Source: Periweissella fabaria
GTDB lineage: Bacteria > Bacillota > Bacilli > Lactobacillales > Lactobacillaceae
NCBI RefSeq assembly: GCF_918814575.1
Contig: NZ_CAKKNS010000003.1
Location: 62,001-126,000, forward strand
DNA: 64,000 nucleotides
Direction: 5' to 3'
Shown: positions 29,466 through 39,397 of the stretch, one piece after another
Numbering within the stretch: the stretch's first letter is position 1
Layout of the letters: each line of letters opens with the position of its first letter
Program-made: the position numbers and the translations under genes
Notes under the pieces: generated by a model
What the model saw: the letters and a program-made list of their open reading frames with translations, nothing else
Databases searched by the model: none
Told to the model about the DNA's origin: nothing

Positions 29466-30088
29466 TATGCAAGCACCTCCTCAACTTGAGCGAGTGCTGA
29501 TTGAACGATGAGCAACTTATCGTTGTTCACAACGTCCAAGACGTTAACGCCCTTAGCAGTCATAACAGTTACGTTAGTAAGGTTACGAGCTGATAAAGCT
29601 GCGTTTACGTTTTCATCATCAAGCACTACAAGTGTCTTTTCGTTTACATTCAAGTTGTTTAATACAGCTTTGAATGCTTGTGTCTTTGGTGCGTCGAATC
29701 TAAGTGCGTCAACTACAACCAATTTGTTGTCAAGAACCTTTTGAGAGAGGACTGACTTAAGCGCCAAACGGTAAACCTTCTTTGGCAACTTGTATGCGTA
29801 TGAACGTGGAGTAGGTCCGAAGACGATACCACCACCACGCCATTGTGGTGAACGGATAGAACCTTGACGGGCACGACCAGTACCCTTTTGACGCCATGGT
29901 TTCTTACCACCGCCTCGAACAGCTGAGCGGTTCTTAACGGCATGAGTTCCTTGACGGAGTGACGCACGTTGCATAAGAACTGCGTCGAAAATAGTGTTGT
30001 TGTTTGGTTCGATACCGAATACGGCAGCGTTCAATTCAACTTCACCAGCGTTTGATCCGTCTTGCTTAAATAAAGCTACTTTTGTCAT
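29465..30088 (-). CDS. rplD: 50S ribosomal protein L4
   Basis: Large-subunit protein lining the tunnel; in E. coli it also represses the S10 operon. The 207-residue protein has the tunnel loop [35 protein letters not shown]. Bacillus L4 is not known to use the E. coli mechanism, so the role of the structured rpsJ leader here is open. It lies 22 bp after rplC. Confidence 0.98.
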   Translation of the reverse strand: MTKVALFKQDGSNAGEVELNAAVFGIEPNNNTIFDAVLMQRASLRQGTHAVKNRSAVRGGGKKPWRQKGTGRARQGSIRSPQWRGGGIVFGPTPRSYAYKLPKKVYRLALKSVLSQKVLDNKLVVVDALRFDAPKTQAFKAVLNNLNVNEKTLVVLDDENVNAALSARNLTNVTVMTAKGVNVLDVVNNDKLLIVQSALAQVEEVLA

Positions 30089-30110
30089 TAACTAATTCCT
30101 CCTCTCTGAA

Positions 30111-30737
30111 TTACTTGCTCTTTACTGAGCTCTTAATAGTAACAAGTGACTTGTTAGCACCTGGTACGTTACCTTTAATCAAGATAACGTTGTTTTCAAC
30201 ATCAGTACGTACAATGCTCAAGTTTTGAACAGTACGCTTGTTGTTACCCATGCGACCAGGGAGTAACTTACCCTTGAACACACGGTTAATAATTGCACCG
30301 AGTGAACCAGGACGACGGTGGTAACGAGAACCGTGAGCCATAGGACCACGAGATTGACCGTCTTTCTTAATGTTACCTTGGTAACCATGACCCTTAGTGA
30401 TACCAGTTACATCAACTGCTTCGCCTGCTTCGAAGATATCAACTTTGATTTCATCTCCAACAGTAAATTCCCCTTCTGCGCCGCGAATTTCACGAATGAA
30501 GCGCTTAGGGGCCGTGTTTGCTTTCGCAACGTGACCTTGTTCAGGTTTGTTTGAAAGAACTGCGCGTTTATCTTGGTAACCAAGTTGAATTGCTTCGTAA
30601 CCATCGTTTTCGATAGTTTTAACTTGAAGCACAACGTTTGGAGTTGCTTCAACAACAGTTACTGGGATAAGTTCGCCGTTTTCAGTGAAAACCTGAGTCA
30701 TACCGACCTTACGGCCTAAGATTCCTTTGGTAGTCAT
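30111..30737 (-). CDS. rplC: 50S ribosomal protein L3
   Basis: Early-assembly protein near the peptidyl-transferase centre. It has 208 residues, with [30 protein letters not shown] at the start and the signature [34 protein letters not shown]. It is the second gene of the supercluster, 57 bp after rpsJ. Confidence 0.98.
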   Translation of the reverse strand: MTTKGILGRKVGMTQVFTENGELIPVTVVEATPNVVLQVKTIENDGYEAIQLGYQDKRAVLSNKPEQGHVAKANTAPKRFIREIRGAEGEFTVGDEIKVDIFEAGEAVDVTGITKGHGYQGNIKKDGQSRGPMAHGSRYHRRPGSLGAIINRVFKGKLLPGRMGNNKRTVQNLSIVRTDVENNVILIKGNVPGANKSLVTIKSSVKSK

Positions 30738-30794
30738 GACTAACCTCCATGTAATTTGTTAAAATAAAATTTTTTAAAGCTAAATCAGATCAAA

Positions 30795-31103
30795 TTATAA
30801 TTTGATTTCGATGTCAACACCGCTTGGTAATTCAAGCTTAGTTAAGGCATCAACTGTTTTAGCAGTTGGGTTAACAATATCAATCAAACGCTTGTGAGTG
30901 CGCATTTCGAATTGTTCACGTGAATCCTTGTGCTTGTGTGGTGAACGTAACACCGTGTAAAGAGTACGTTCAGTAGGCAATGGGATAGGACCTGAAATTT
31001 CAGCACCTGTCCGCTTTGCTGTTTCCACAATCTTTTCAGCAGATTGATCAAGAATCCGGTGTTCGTAAGCCTTTAAGCGAATACGAATCTTTTTGTTTGC
31101 CAT
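30795..31103 (-). CDS. rpsJ: 30S ribosomal protein S10
   Basis: Small-subunit head protein that also pairs with NusB in antitermination. The 102-residue sequence has [40 protein letters not shown] and the conserved [13 protein letters not shown]. It is the first gene of the 29-gene supercluster and sits behind a leader of about 160 nt with clear hairpins. Confidence 0.98.
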   Translation of the reverse strand: MANKKIRIRLKAYEHRILDQSAEKIVETAKRTGAEISGPIPLPTERTLYTVLRSPHKHKDSREQFEMRTHKRLIDIVNPTAKTVDALTKLELPSGVDIEIKL

Positions 31104-31267
31104 TTTTAATTCCTCCTTCGTCTATTTTCTAATAAGACTAGCTCCATGGGAGTTACCGTCACATGCGTCCGTGGCAACGTAACCGCGTGTGTCGCAATCT
31201 TCCACATCATAGCTGAATGTTGATACATCAAGACCAGAGGATAATTTCTTACCCTCGTCTGGCGTAC
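31104..31267 (-). promoter_or_regulatory. Structured 5' leader of the rpsJ supercluster
   Basis: The leader between the promoter and rpsJ holds a hairpin pairing GAGGGTAA with TTATCCTC around a GAAA loop (about 31223-31258), and a CTCC-CAT-GGAG hairpin (about 31141-31153). A GTTAC/GTAAC closing pair lies between them. The region has no reading frame that resembles a protein. It may control ribosomal protein synthesis or serve antitermination; no regulator can be named from the sequence. Confidence 0.5.
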
Positions 31268-31273
31268 TAGAAT

Positions 31274-31302
31274 ATAATACCGCATCCTCCATAAAAACGC
31301 AA
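31274..31302 (-). promoter_or_regulatory. Promoter of the rpsJ supercluster
   Basis: On the minus strand, TTGCGT (31297-31302) and TATTAT (31274-31279) are separated by exactly 17 bp. It is the only good promoter upstream of the 14-kb ribosomal gene array. Confidence 0.75.
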
Positions 31303-31363
31303 CAACTTTGTCCGCTTTTTTTAAATAAACTTTTACCACTACTTTTAAGCTCGTCAATTACGC

Positions 31364-31369
31364 TATAAT
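31364..31369 (+). promoter_or_regulatory. Candidate -10 of the nicotinamidase-like gene
   Basis: A consensus TATAAT lies 43 bases before the ATG. The -35 region is poor, so an activator or another start may be involved. An AAAGGAG ribosome site follows at 31399-31405. Confidence 0.45.
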
Positions 31370-31412
31370 ATAGAAGAAAACATTTCATTTTTACAGATAA
31401 AGGAGTCTATTT

Positions 31413-31967
31413 ATGACTAAAGCGTTACTTATAATCGACTATACTAACGATTTCGTTGCTACTGAAGGTGCCTTAACCGTCGGAGAACCCGCACAGGCCT
31501 TAGCACCTAAGATAACTCAACTTGCCACTGATTTTCTAATCAATGGTGATTATGTCATTTTACCAACTGACCTCCATAATGCAAATAACCCGTTTGAACC
31601 TGAAGCCAAACTTTTCCCACCACATAACCTCAAAAATACTTGGGGACGTCAATATTTCGGTGATTTAGAAACCTGGGTACAAAACAATAAAGCTAATGAA
31701 CATGTCTATGTATTCCCAAAAAACCACTACAATAGTTTTGCGAATACGAATTTAGATAATTTTTTACGCGAACGTAAGATCAACGAACTACATCTTGTCG
31801 GTGTTTGTACCGATATTTGTGTCCTTCACACCGCTGTAGCCGCCTATGACTTGAATTATGACGTCACTATCCATGCCGATGGTGTGGCCACTTTTAATCC
31901 AATCGGGCAAGAATGGGCCTTACAACACTTTAAAAATAGCCTTGGATTCCAGGTTGTCGATGCCTAA
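31413..31967 (+). CDS. pncA: Nicotinamidase / isochorismatase family hydrolase
   Basis: Probably converts nicotinamide to nicotinic acid for NAD salvage. The catalytic triad is complete: Asp9 in LLIIDYTNDF, Lys103 in VFPKNHY, Cys136 in GVCTDICVLHTA. Metal ligands of nicotinamidases are also visible: Asp53 and His55 in PTDLHN and His71 in PPHN. These make nicotinamidase likelier than a generic isochorismatase-like hydrolase. The length of 184 residues fits. It is transcribed alone, divergent from rpsJ, and ends in an 18-bp perfect terminator stem. The gene symbol rests on these motifs only. Confidence 0.82.
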   Translation: MTKALLIIDYTNDFVATEGALTVGEPAQALAPKITQLATDFLINGDYVILPTDLHNANNPFEPEAKLFPPHNLKNTWGRQYFGDLETWVQNNKANEHVYVFPKNHYNSFANTNLDNFLRERKINELHLVGVCTDICVLHTAVAAYDLNYDVTIHADGVATFNPIGQEWALQHFKNSLGFQVVDA

Positions 31968-31981
31968 TATTTTCACACAAA

Positions 31982-32024
31982 TACAAAAGTCCCTTGGAAC
32001 CGTAAATTCCAAGGGACTTTTGTA
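31982..32024. terminator. Bidirectional terminator between convergent genes
   Basis: TACAAAAGTCCCTTGGAA (31982-31999) pairs perfectly over 18 bp with 32007-32024 around a 7-nt loop. It serves the nicotinamidase gene on + and potD on -. Confidence 0.88.
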
Positions 32025-32043
32025 TTTTTAATTACCAGCATCT

Positions 32044-33132
32044 TTAATGGCGGGCCATTTTAAATTCTAAATATAAATCATTATACTGTTGCGTCTTAAG
32101 TTGACTCAAGTTCGTATAAACTTGATCATCTTTAATCATTGCATCATCCGGATAAAATTCCTTTTGATCCGTAATTGATTTTGGCAATAGTTTTTTAGCG
32201 GCCCAGTTTGGCGTTGAATAACCAATGTATTGAGCATTTTGCGCAGCATTTTTAGGTTCGTTAATAAAATTAATAAACTTGTATGCTGCTGCTAAGTGCT
32301 TCGCATTTTTGGGAATCACTAAATTGTCAAACCACAAGTTAGTACCACCCTTAGGAATAACATAATGTAAGTGACTGTTTTCTTCAATCATTTCGGATGC
32401 ATCACCGGAATAACCAACCGCAATTGCCGCTTGATCTTGTGCCATGTACATTTTAATTTCATCAGCTGCGATTGCTTTAACATTTGGCATTAAAGCATCT
32501 AACTTACCTTTAGCTGCTAATAAATCAGCATTATCAGTGGTATTAACTGATTTGTGCATCGATAAGAGTGAAAAACCGAATACATCCCGAGCATCATCAG
32601 TTAGCATGATATCATCACGGAACTTAGGATTCCATAAATCATTCCACGTTTGCACATCTTTAGCATTAACATACTTATCGTTGTACGTAATCCCTAAAGT
32701 TCCCCAGAAATATGGCACTGAATATTCATTATGTGGATCAAAGGCCCGATTCATAATAAATGGATCATAATATTTAAGTGTCGTTAATTTACTATGATCT
32801 AAGGGATGTAGCAAACCTAATTGCTTCATCTTTTGAACCGTATAGTCAGAAGGCACCGTAATATCATAACTTGTGCCACCTTGTTGAATTTTGGTCAACA
32901 TCGCTTCGTTACTATCAAAAGTATCGTAGTTAACCTTAATACCGGTTTGTTTTTCAAATTTAGTAATCAATGCAGGATCAATGTACGCACCCCAATTATA
33001 GATGTTCAATACTTTTCCACTACGTTCATCGCCAGTAGCAGCACTCTGCGCTTGTTCGAAGTGACGGGCACCAAGCGCTAAAAGGCCTGAAGTAATTAGC
33101 ACCGCTAACATTGCGTAAATTAATTTTTTCAT
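32044..33132 (-). CDS. potD: Spermidine/putrescine ABC transporter substrate-binding protein
   Basis: Extracellular polyamine-binding protein. The first 22 residues are a hydrophobic export signal, followed from about residue 40 by VLNIYNWGAYIDPALITKFEKQTG, the hallmark of PotD. Acidic and aromatic ligand positions such as VPYFWGTLGITYND and VGYSGDASE are present. There is no lipobox cysteine, so the protein may remain anchored through its N-terminal helix, as in other PotD proteins of this order. Its ATG overlaps the potC stop by 4 nt. It is the last gene of potABCD. Confidence 0.92.
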   Translation of the reverse strand: MKKLIYAMLAVLITSGLLALGARHFEQAQSAATGDERSGKVLNIYNWGAYIDPALITKFEKQTGIKVNYDTFDSNEAMLTKIQQGGTSYDITVPSDYTVQKMKQLGLLHPLDHSKLTTLKYYDPFIMNRAFDPHNEYSVPYFWGTLGITYNDKYVNAKDVQTWNDLWNPKFRDDIMLTDDARDVFGFSLLSMHKSVNTTDNADLLAAKGKLDALMPNVKAIAADEIKMYMAQDQAAIAVGYSGDASEMIEENSHLHYVIPKGGTNLWFDNLVIPKNAKHLAAAYKFINFINEPKNAAQNAQYIGYSTPNWAAKKLLPKSITDQKEFYPDDAMIKDDQVYTNLSQLKTQQYNDLYLEFKMARH

Positions 33133-33941
33133 CCACGCCCCCGTCCTTTCTTATTTTTGCGAGCACTATTATGTTGGTTGATGAAGAAATATCCAGCTAC
33201 CAATAATAACGAAATAATAAACATAATCGCTGACAAGGCATTAATTTCCAAACTAACTCCTTGACGGGCACGTGAATAAATTTCAACCGCTAAAGTCGAG
33301 AAGCCATTCCCCGTCACAAAGAAGGTTACAGCAAAATCATCCAATGAATACGTGAAAGCCATAAAGAACCCTGCGGCAATCCCCGGCGTCAAGTAAGGTA
33401 AAATAACACGTGTCAGTACTTGCCAACTATTCGCCCCTAGGTCTTGGGCGGCATCAATTAATGAACTGTTCATTTCATTAAGCTTTGGCAAGACCATCAA
33501 AACTACAATTGGAATTGAAAACGCAATATGACTCATTAAAACGGAGCCAAAACCTAAACTTAAACCAAGCAAGGTGAAGAATATCAAGAAACTTGCCCCA
33601 ATAATAACATCTGGAGAAACCAGTAAAATATTATTTAGCGACAACAAAATATTCTTAATAAACGATTTACGGACACTAAAAATCCCAAGCGCCCCAAATG
33701 TACCGATAATTGTTGCCAACAAAGATGATAATAAAGCAATTACAAACGTGTTTAACACAATTTGTAACATCCGATTATCCGAAAATAATTCTCCATAATG
33801 CACTAATGAAAACCCGCTAAAATTTTGCATATATTGGCCAGCATTGAAAGAACAGAAAATCAGATAAAAAATCGGGCTATATAAAATTAAAAACATAACT
33901 ACTAAATAAACATTGGCCCAACGGCTTTGTTTTTCAACCAT
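33129..33941 (-). CDS. potC: Spermidine/putrescine ABC transporter permease
   Basis: One of two membrane subunits of the polyamine importer. It has 270 residues and six hydrophobic segments, starting with VYLVVMFLILYSPIFYLIFCSFNAG. The EAA loop is at DAAQDLGANSWQVLTRVILPYLTPGI. The N-terminal FNAG motif and position after potB support PotC. It overlaps potB by one base and potD by four. Confidence 0.92.
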   Translation of the reverse strand: MVEKQSRWANVYLVVMFLILYSPIFYLIFCSFNAGQYMQNFSGFSLVHYGELFSDNRMLQIVLNTFVIALLSSLLATIIGTFGALGIFSVRKSFIKNILLSLNNILLVSPDVIIGASFLIFFTLLGLSLGFGSVLMSHIAFSIPIVVLMVLPKLNEMNSSLIDAAQDLGANSWQVLTRVILPYLTPGIAAGFFMAFTYSLDDFAVTFFVTGNGFSTLAVEIYSRARQGVSLEINALSAIMFIISLLLVAGYFFINQHNSARKNKKGRGRG

Positions 33942-34744
33942 TACTTACGCCCCCGTTTCTTACGTTCACGTGTTAATGCCATCGTGATAATCATGGCAAT
34001 TATCAAGACTACCCCAATCGTTGAACCCAACCCCCAGTTTTGCGTCACTAAGAAGTGTTCTTCAATTGCTGTCCCTAGCGTAATAACACGATTTCCACCA
34101 ATCAGTCGGGTAATCATAAATAATGATAACGACGGGATGAAAACCGCCTGAATTCCGGCACGAATACCATCTGCAGAGAGCGGTAAAATCACGCGTCGGA
34201 ATGTTTGCCATTTAGTTGCCCCTAAGTCATAACTAGCATTAATCAAACTACGATCAATCTCATTAATTGAATTAAAAATTGGCAAAATCATGAATGGAAT
34301 TTCAATATAAGCTGCCACTAAGATGAAGCTGGCATCTGTAAATAATAATTGTTGTGGTGCAAAGCCAAGTAATTCAATAAAATGATTAATTGAGCCATCT
34401 TTTGATAATAATCCGATGAAGGCGTATGTTTTTAAAAGTAAATTAATCCAAGTTGGTAAAATAATTAACAATAACCAAAATTGCTTGTACTTTAAATTAC
34501 TTAAAAATAAAGCCGTTGGGAAACTAACAATTAACGTAATCAGGGTGATTAAAAAGGCATACCAGACGGAATTAAACATCATTCGTAAGTAAGTACCAGA
34601 CCCTAAGAAATCTTGATAATTAGCGAACGTAAAGTGATGTGAGACCGATAAAAAGGATTCACCGAGCATTAAAATAATGGGCGCCCCAACAAACAAGATT
34701 AACCATAGGCTATATGGAATGAAATAAAATAGTCGATTCTTCAA
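33941..34744 (-). CDS. potB: Spermidine/putrescine ABC transporter permease
   Basis: The partner membrane subunit. It has 267 residues with six hydrophobic segments, starting with LFYFIPYSLWLILFVGAPIILMLGESF, and the EAA loop NASYDLGATKWQTFRRVILPLSADGI. Its start lies 12 bp after potA. The basic C-terminus RERKKRGRK is typical of cytoplasmic permease tails. Confidence 0.92.
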   Translation of the reverse strand: MKNRLFYFIPYSLWLILFVGAPIILMLGESFLSVSHHFTFANYQDFLGSGTYLRMMFNSVWYAFLITLITLIVSFPTALFLSNLKYKQFWLLLIILPTWINLLLKTYAFIGLLSKDGSINHFIELLGFAPQQLLFTDASFILVAAYIEIPFMILPIFNSINEIDRSLINASYDLGATKWQTFRRVILPLSADGIRAGIQAVFIPSLSLFMITRLIGGNRVITLGTAIEEHFLVTQNWGLGSTIGVVLIIAMIITMALTRERKKRGRK

Positions 34745-34756
34745 CTCACAGCCTCC

Positions 34757-35842
34757 TTACTCTTCATAGTTATCTAGACGGGCATCATAATCATCTTCGG
34801 ATTCGTCAAAACGCATAATATGAATATCCTCAGGATCAAAAGTTAACCCTTGGCGTGAATTCAATACCGATGGATTGGTTGCTTGAATGCGCCATTCATT
34901 ATTGTCATCATCATGTGCACTAATTTCATAGTAATCACCACGGAATGATTGGGCATCAATTGTCACAATTAACTTACCGTTTTCAGGAGTTGTTAAATCC
35001 AAATCTTCCGGCCGTAAAACAACTTCCACCCGTTCATTTGGTCGCATCCCAGCATCAACATTTTCAAATTCCTTACCCGCAAACATAACCTTATAATCTT
35101 CGCGCATAACCCCATCAATAATATTACTTTCACCAATAAAGTTAGCTACAAAGTGATTAATTGGTTCATCATAAATATCAACTGGTGAACCATTTTGGAG
35201 AATTTTACCTTCATTCATTACAAAAATCCAATCAGACATCGCTAATGCTTCTTCTTGGTCGTGAGTAACAAAAATAAAGGTTATTCCTAACCGTTGTTGT
35301 AATTCACGCAATTCATATTGCATATCTTTACGTAACTTGTAATCTAAAGCTGATAGTGGTTCATCCAACAATAAAACTTCGGGATCATTAGCAAGCGCTC
35401 GCGCAATCGCCACCCGTTGTTGCTGACCACCAGATAATTCATCAATGCTCCGATCTGCATATCCGGCTAACTGCACCATCTCAAGCATACTAGTTACTTT
35501 TTCTTTAATTTGGACTTTATTAACTCCCTTTAAAGTCATCCCAAAAGCAACATTTTCAAACACATTCATATTTGGAAATAATGCATAATTTTGAAAGACT
35601 GTGTTAACTCGCCGCTTGTTAGCGGGTACATCATTAATTCGTTTACCATCAAAAATGATATCCCCACTCGTTGCATTTGAGAAACCCGCAATCAACCGTA
35701 AAATTGTTGTTTTACCACTTCCCGAAGGTCCTAATAAAGTATAAAATTTTCCAGCCTCAATTGTTAAGTCAACCCCGGTTAAGACCTGGGTTTCTTGATA
35801 ACTTTTAGTGACATTTTTAAACTCAATAATTGTTTGCGTCAT
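34757..35842 (-). CDS. potA: Spermidine/putrescine ABC transporter ATP-binding protein
   Basis: ATPase of the polyamine importer. Walker [10 protein letters not shown] is at 38-46, signature LSGGQQQR at 136-143 and Walker B LLLDEP at 157-162. The C-terminal 110 residues form a regulatory TOBE-type domain that ends in an acidic tail ([16 protein letters not shown]). At 361 residues it fits PotA. In some lactic acid bacteria murB precedes potA; here fusA lies upstream and no murB is present. Confidence 0.93.
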   Translation of the reverse strand: MTQTIIEFKNVTKSYQETQVLTGVDLTIEAGKFYTLLGPSGSGKTTILRLIAGFSNATSGDIIFDGKRINDVPANKRRVNTVFQNYALFPNMNVFENVAFGMTLKGVNKVQIKEKVTSMLEMVQLAGYADRSIDELSGGQQQRVAIARALANDPEVLLLDEPLSALDYKLRKDMQYELRELQQRLGITFIFVTHDQEEALAMSDWIFVMNEGKILQNGSPVDIYDEPINHFVANFIGESNIIDGVMREDYKVMFAGKEFENVDAGMRPNERVEVVLRPEDLDLTTPENGKLIVTIDAQSFRGDYYEISAHDDDNNEWRIQATNPSVLNSRQGLTFDPEDIHIMRFDESEDDYDARLDNYEE

Positions 35843-35901
35843 TTTACCAGTTTCCTTTTCAAAAATTTATCTAAAACCTAATCATAACTGATATAAATTG
35901 A

Positions 35902-35931
35902 TTTATAAAGTATTCCGTCTAAAATAATCAA
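35902..35931 (-). promoter_or_regulatory. Candidate potABCD promoter
   Basis: On the minus strand, TTGATT (35926-35931) and TATAAA (35902-35907) are 18 bp apart. The -35 lies almost against the fusA terminator, so the pot operon starts just after fusA ends. Confidence 0.5.
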
Positions 35932-35934
35932 AGA

Positions 35935-35966
35935 AAAAAGCTACCGCATTTCTGCGATAGCTTTTT
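35935..35966 (-). terminator. Terminator of the rpsL-rpsG-fusA operon
   Basis: AAAAAGCTA (35935-35943) pairs with TAGCTTTTT (35958-35966); CGCA and TGCG extend the stem after one mismatch. Read on the minus strand it ends in a T-run. Confidence 0.8.
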
Positions 35967-35977
35967 AGGAAAGATGA

Positions 35978-38095
35978 TTATTCACCATCTTTACCGTTCT
36001 TTTTGATAATGTCTTCTTGGATGTTCTTAGGAACAGCTTCGTAGTGGTCAAATGCCATTTGGAAAGTACCACGACCTTGCGTTGATGAACGTAAAGTAGT
36101 TGCGTATCCAAACATTTCTGACAATGGAACCTTAGCGTGTAACATCATAACGTTACCACGTGATTCTTGACCTTCAACAAGTCCACGACGAGCTGAAACG
36201 TGACCCATAACATCTCCCAAGTTATCTTCAGGAACAACGATGTCAACCTTCATGATTGGTTCAAGGATAACGGCACCAGCTTCTTTGGCAGCGTTACGCA
36301 ATGAAAGTGAAGCGGCAATCTTAAAGGCTGCTTCAGATGAATCGACATCGTGGTATGAACCATCGTACAATTTGGCTTTCAAGTCAACCAATGGGTAACC
36401 TGCCAATGGACCAGCATTCATTGCTTCCTTCAAACCGGCTTCAACTGAACCGATGTATTCACGAGGCACAACCCCACCAACGATGGCGTCTTCGAATTCG
36501 AAACCTGCTCCTTCTTCGTTTGGTGAGAATTCAACCCAAACGTCCCCGTATTGACCCTTACCACCAGATTGGCGTTTGAAGAATCCACGAGATTGAACAG
36601 TCTTAGTAAAGGCTTCACGGTAAGCAACTTGAGGCGCACCAACAGTTGCTTCAACGTTGAATTCACGCTTCATACGGTCAACGATGATATCCAAGTGAAG
36701 TTCACCCATTCCTGAGATCAAAGTGTCACCAGTTTCTGGGTTAGTTTCGGCACGGAATGATGGATCTTCTTCAGCAAGCTTTTGCAATGCGTTAGACATC
36801 TTATCTTGGTCGGCCTTAGTCTTAGGTTCGATAGCCAATTGGATAACTGGTTCTGGGAATTCCATTGATTCAAGAATCAATGGACGATCAACAGAAGTCA
36901 ATGAGTCACCAGTAGTAGTGTCTTTCAAACCGATAGCGGCAGCAATATCACCTGAGAATACTTCATCAATTTCAGTACGGTTAGTTGCGTGCATTTGAAG
37001 CAAACGACCAACACGTTCACGTTTGCCCTTAGTAGTGTTAAGAACGTATGAACCTGATTCCAAAGTACCAGTGTAGACACGAATAAAAGTAAGACGACCA
37101 ACGAATGGGTCAGTCATAACTTTAAATGCCAAGGCAGCAAATGGCTTGTCGTCATCGGCAATCAAGTCAACTTCTTCTTCAGTATCTGGGTCAGTTGAAA
37201 CATATGGCTTAACGTCAAGTGGTGATGGCAAGTAGTCAACAACCGCATCAAGCATCATTTGCACACCCTTATCCTTGTAGGCTGAACCTGCAAGAACTGG
37301 GAAGAATTCTAAGGCCAAAGTAGCTTTACGGATCGCAGCTTTCAATTCAGCAATTGAAATTTCTTCACCTTCAAGGTACTTGTCCATGATATCTTCGTTA
37401 ACATCAGCAATAGCTTCAACTAATTCGTTGTGCTTTTCTTCAGCTAACTCAACGTAATCTGCTGGAATGTCGCGCATTTCCCAAGTTTCACCAAGAGCAT
37501 CAACTGGGTATTCAGCTTTCATTTCAAGCAAGTCGATGATGGCTTCAAAGTCATCTTCGGCACCAATTGGCCATTGAACAGCCTTGGCATTAGCTTGCAA
37601 ACGTTCACCAAGTGAGTCAACTGACATTTGGAAGTCAGCACCCATCTTGTCCATCTTGTTAACAAAAACAACACGAGGAACGTCGTAAGTAGTTGCTTGT
37701 CGCCAAACAGTTTCAGTTTGTGGTTCAACCCCTGCAGCACCATCAAGAACGGCTACGGCACCATCAAGCACACGGAGTGAGCGTTCAACTTCGATAGTAA
37801 AGTCAACGTGACCTGGAGTATCGATGATGTTAACACGGTATGGGTTTTTATCGAATTGGTTGTGGAAACCGTGCCAAACAGCAGTAGTAGCGGCTGATTG
37901 GATAGTGATACCACGTTCCTTTTCTTGATCCATGAAGTCCATTTGTGAAGCCCCATCGTGGGTTTCACCGATCTTGTGAATCTTACCAGTGTAGTATAAA
38001 ACACGTTCAGTTGTAGTAGTCTTACCCGCATCGATGTGGGCCATGATACCGATGTTACGAGTATGGTCGAGCGGGTATTCACGCTTGTTTGCCAT
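35978..38095 (-). CDS. fusA: Elongation factor G
   Basis: GTPase that drives translocation and, with RRF, ribosome recycling. The G1 loop AHIDAGKT is at 19-26, followed by the switch motif [19 protein letters not shown] and NKMDK. Domains II to V follow, with the domain IV segment [23 protein letters not shown]. The length of 705 residues is standard. It is the third gene of the str operon (rpsL-rpsG-fusA). tuf is not adjacent, as is common in this order. Confidence 0.98.
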   Translation of the reverse strand: MANKREYPLDHTRNIGIMAHIDAGKTTTTERVLYYTGKIHKIGETHDGASQMDFMDQEKERGITIQSAATTAVWHGFHNQFDKNPYRVNIIDTPGHVDFTIEVERSLRVLDGAVAVLDGAAGVEPQTETVWRQATTYDVPRVVFVNKMDKMGADFQMSVDSLGERLQANAKAVQWPIGAEDDFEAIIDLLEMKAEYPVDALGETWEMRDIPADYVELAEEKHNELVEAIADVNEDIMDKYLEGEEISIAELKAAIRKATLALEFFPVLAGSAYKDKGVQMMLDAVVDYLPSPLDVKPYVSTDPDTEEEVDLIADDDKPFAALAFKVMTDPFVGRLTFIRVYTGTLESGSYVLNTTKGKRERVGRLLQMHATNRTEIDEVFSGDIAAAIGLKDTTTGDSLTSVDRPLILESMEFPEPVIQLAIEPKTKADQDKMSNALQKLAEEDPSFRAETNPETGDTLISGMGELHLDIIVDRMKREFNVEATVGAPQVAYREAFTKTVQSRGFFKRQSGGKGQYGDVWVEFSPNEEGAGFEFEDAIVGGVVPREYIGSVEAGLKEAMNAGPLAGYPLVDLKAKLYDGSYHDVDSSEAAFKIAASLSLRNAAKEAGAVILEPIMKVDIVVPEDNLGDVMGHVSARRGLVEGQESRGNVMMLHAKVPLSEMFGYATTLRSSTQGRGTFQMAFDHYEAVPKNIQEDIIKKNGKDGE

Positions 38096-38200
38096 TTTGG
38101 TTATTCTCCTCTGGAAATATTAATTATACAATACGACAAAATGTAAAAATATACAACAAAATTGACTATCAAATACTATATGATAGCCAATCCTGAAATC

Positions 38201-38671
38201 TTACCAACGGTAGTGAGCAAAGGCACGGTTGGCTTCCGCCATTTTGTGAGTGTCTTCACGTTTCTTAACAGATGCACCAGTGTTGTTAGCAGCATCCATA
38301 ATTTCCTTTGCAAGACGTTCGTCCATAGTGTGTTCCCCACGCAAACGAGCGTAGTTAACCAACCAACGAAGGCCAAGAGTAGTACGACGGTCAGGACGTA
38401 CTTCGATAGGAACTTGGTAGTTAGAACCACCAACACGACGTGCTTTAACTTCAAGCACTGGCATGATGTTGTTCATAGCTTCTTCAAAAACTTCTAATGG
38501 ATCGTTACCAGTAGTAGCCTTGATAGTATCAAAAGCTGAGTATAAAATAGTTGAAGCAGTTCCACGCTTACCATCTAACATAAGACGGTTGATTAAGCGA
38601 GAAACAAGTTTTGAGTTGTAAATTGGATCGGGCAATACTTCGGCCCGTTTTGTATAACCTTTACGTGGCAT
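38201..38671 (-). CDS. rpsG: 30S ribosomal protein S7
   Basis: Organises the small-subunit head and binds the 3' domain of 16S rRNA. It has 156 residues, with [37 protein letters not shown] at the start and [20 protein letters not shown] at the end. It lies 17 bp after rpsL and about 105 bp before fusA. Confidence 0.98.
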   Translation of the reverse strand: MPRKGYTKRAEVLPDPIYNSKLVSRLINRLMLDGKRGTASTILYSAFDTIKATTGNDPLEVFEEAMNNIMPVLEVKARRVGGSNYQVPIEVRPDRRTTLGLRWLVNYARLRGEHTMDERLAKEIMDAANNTGASVKKREDTHKMAEANRAFAHYRW

Positions 38672-38688
38672 ATTACGTTACCCTCCTA

Positions 38689-39102
38689 TTATTTCTTAGG
38701 TTTCTTAGTACCGTACTTAGAACGGCTTTGACGACGGTTATCAACACCAGCAGTATCAAGCGCACCACGGATGATGTGGTAACGAACCCCAGGTAAATCC
38801 TTTACACGGCCCCCACGGATCAATACAACAGAGTGTTCTTGCAAGTTGTGGCCTTCACCAGGAATGTAGGCAGTAACTTCGAACAAGTTTGAAAGACGCA
38901 CACGCGCATACTTACGTAAGGCAGAGTTAGGCTTCTTTGGAGTCATAGTACCAACACGGGTAGCAACACCACGTTTTTGTGGGGCTGGTGTGTTAGTTTG
39001 CACTTTCTTTTGGCTGTTGTAACCAAAATTCAAGGCAGGTGAGCTAGATTTAGTTGTTCGGCTCTTACGTCCTGAACGAACCAATTGGTTAATTGTAGGC
39101 AT
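38689..39102 (-). CDS. rpsL: 30S ribosomal protein S12
   Basis: Decoding-centre protein. The 137-residue protein contains [19 protein letters not shown], with Lys56 matching the E. coli residue 42/43 position where streptomycin-resistance changes occur; it is the wild-type lysine. The second such site, in [13 protein letters not shown], is also wild type. It is first in the str operon, behind a leader of about 180 nt. Confidence 0.98.
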   Translation of the reverse strand: MPTINQLVRSGRKSRTTKSSSPALNFGYNSQKKVQTNTPAPQKRGVATRVGTMTPKKPNSALRKYARVRLSNLFEVTAYIPGEGHNLQEHSVVLIRGGRVKDLPGVRYHIIRGALDTAGVDNRRQSRSKYGTKKPKK

Positions 39103-39282
39103 CTAAAATGCTCCTTCCCATTTTCGTTTGTTTTATAAGTTTTAGTCCACACATCCAGGAGTATCATTTTTTAAACAAAAAAATAATCCTTAGATATATG
39201 GGTTTGCTGATGGCCCTTCGAGGCAGTCAGCACGGCTGAAATGGTCGCAACCACCAGCGATAACTGTCCTGTAAAAAGCACA
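39103..39282 (-). promoter_or_regulatory. Structured 5' leader of the rpsL operon
   Basis: The leader can pair GCTGGTGG with CCATCAGC (about 39209-39264), enclosing a CAGC-CGT-GCTG hairpin. A T-run downstream at about 39174-39184 is not directly attached to the stem. The fold could bind a ribosomal protein or only protect the mRNA; I cannot name a known leader class. Confidence 0.4.
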
Positions 39283-39288
39283 ACTATA

Positions 39289-39317
39289 AATATATCACTT
39301 GTAGTAACCTTCGTCAA
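39289..39317 (-). promoter_or_regulatory. Promoter of the rpsL-rpsG-fusA operon
   Basis: On the minus strand, TTGACG (39312-39317) and TATATT (39289-39294) are separated by 17 bp, about 187 bp before the rpsL ATG. Confidence 0.75.
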
Positions 39318-39397
39318 CCAAATAATAAAATTTTTTGTGATTTATCATTATTATGCGTACTTTATTTTGTATCCACTTTATCTATGGAGAATAAATT

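Noticed and set aside
31122-31388. Reading frames of 83-88 residues in the rpsJ leader
   Set aside because: They have no family features and cover the promoter and hairpins of the ribosomal supercluster.
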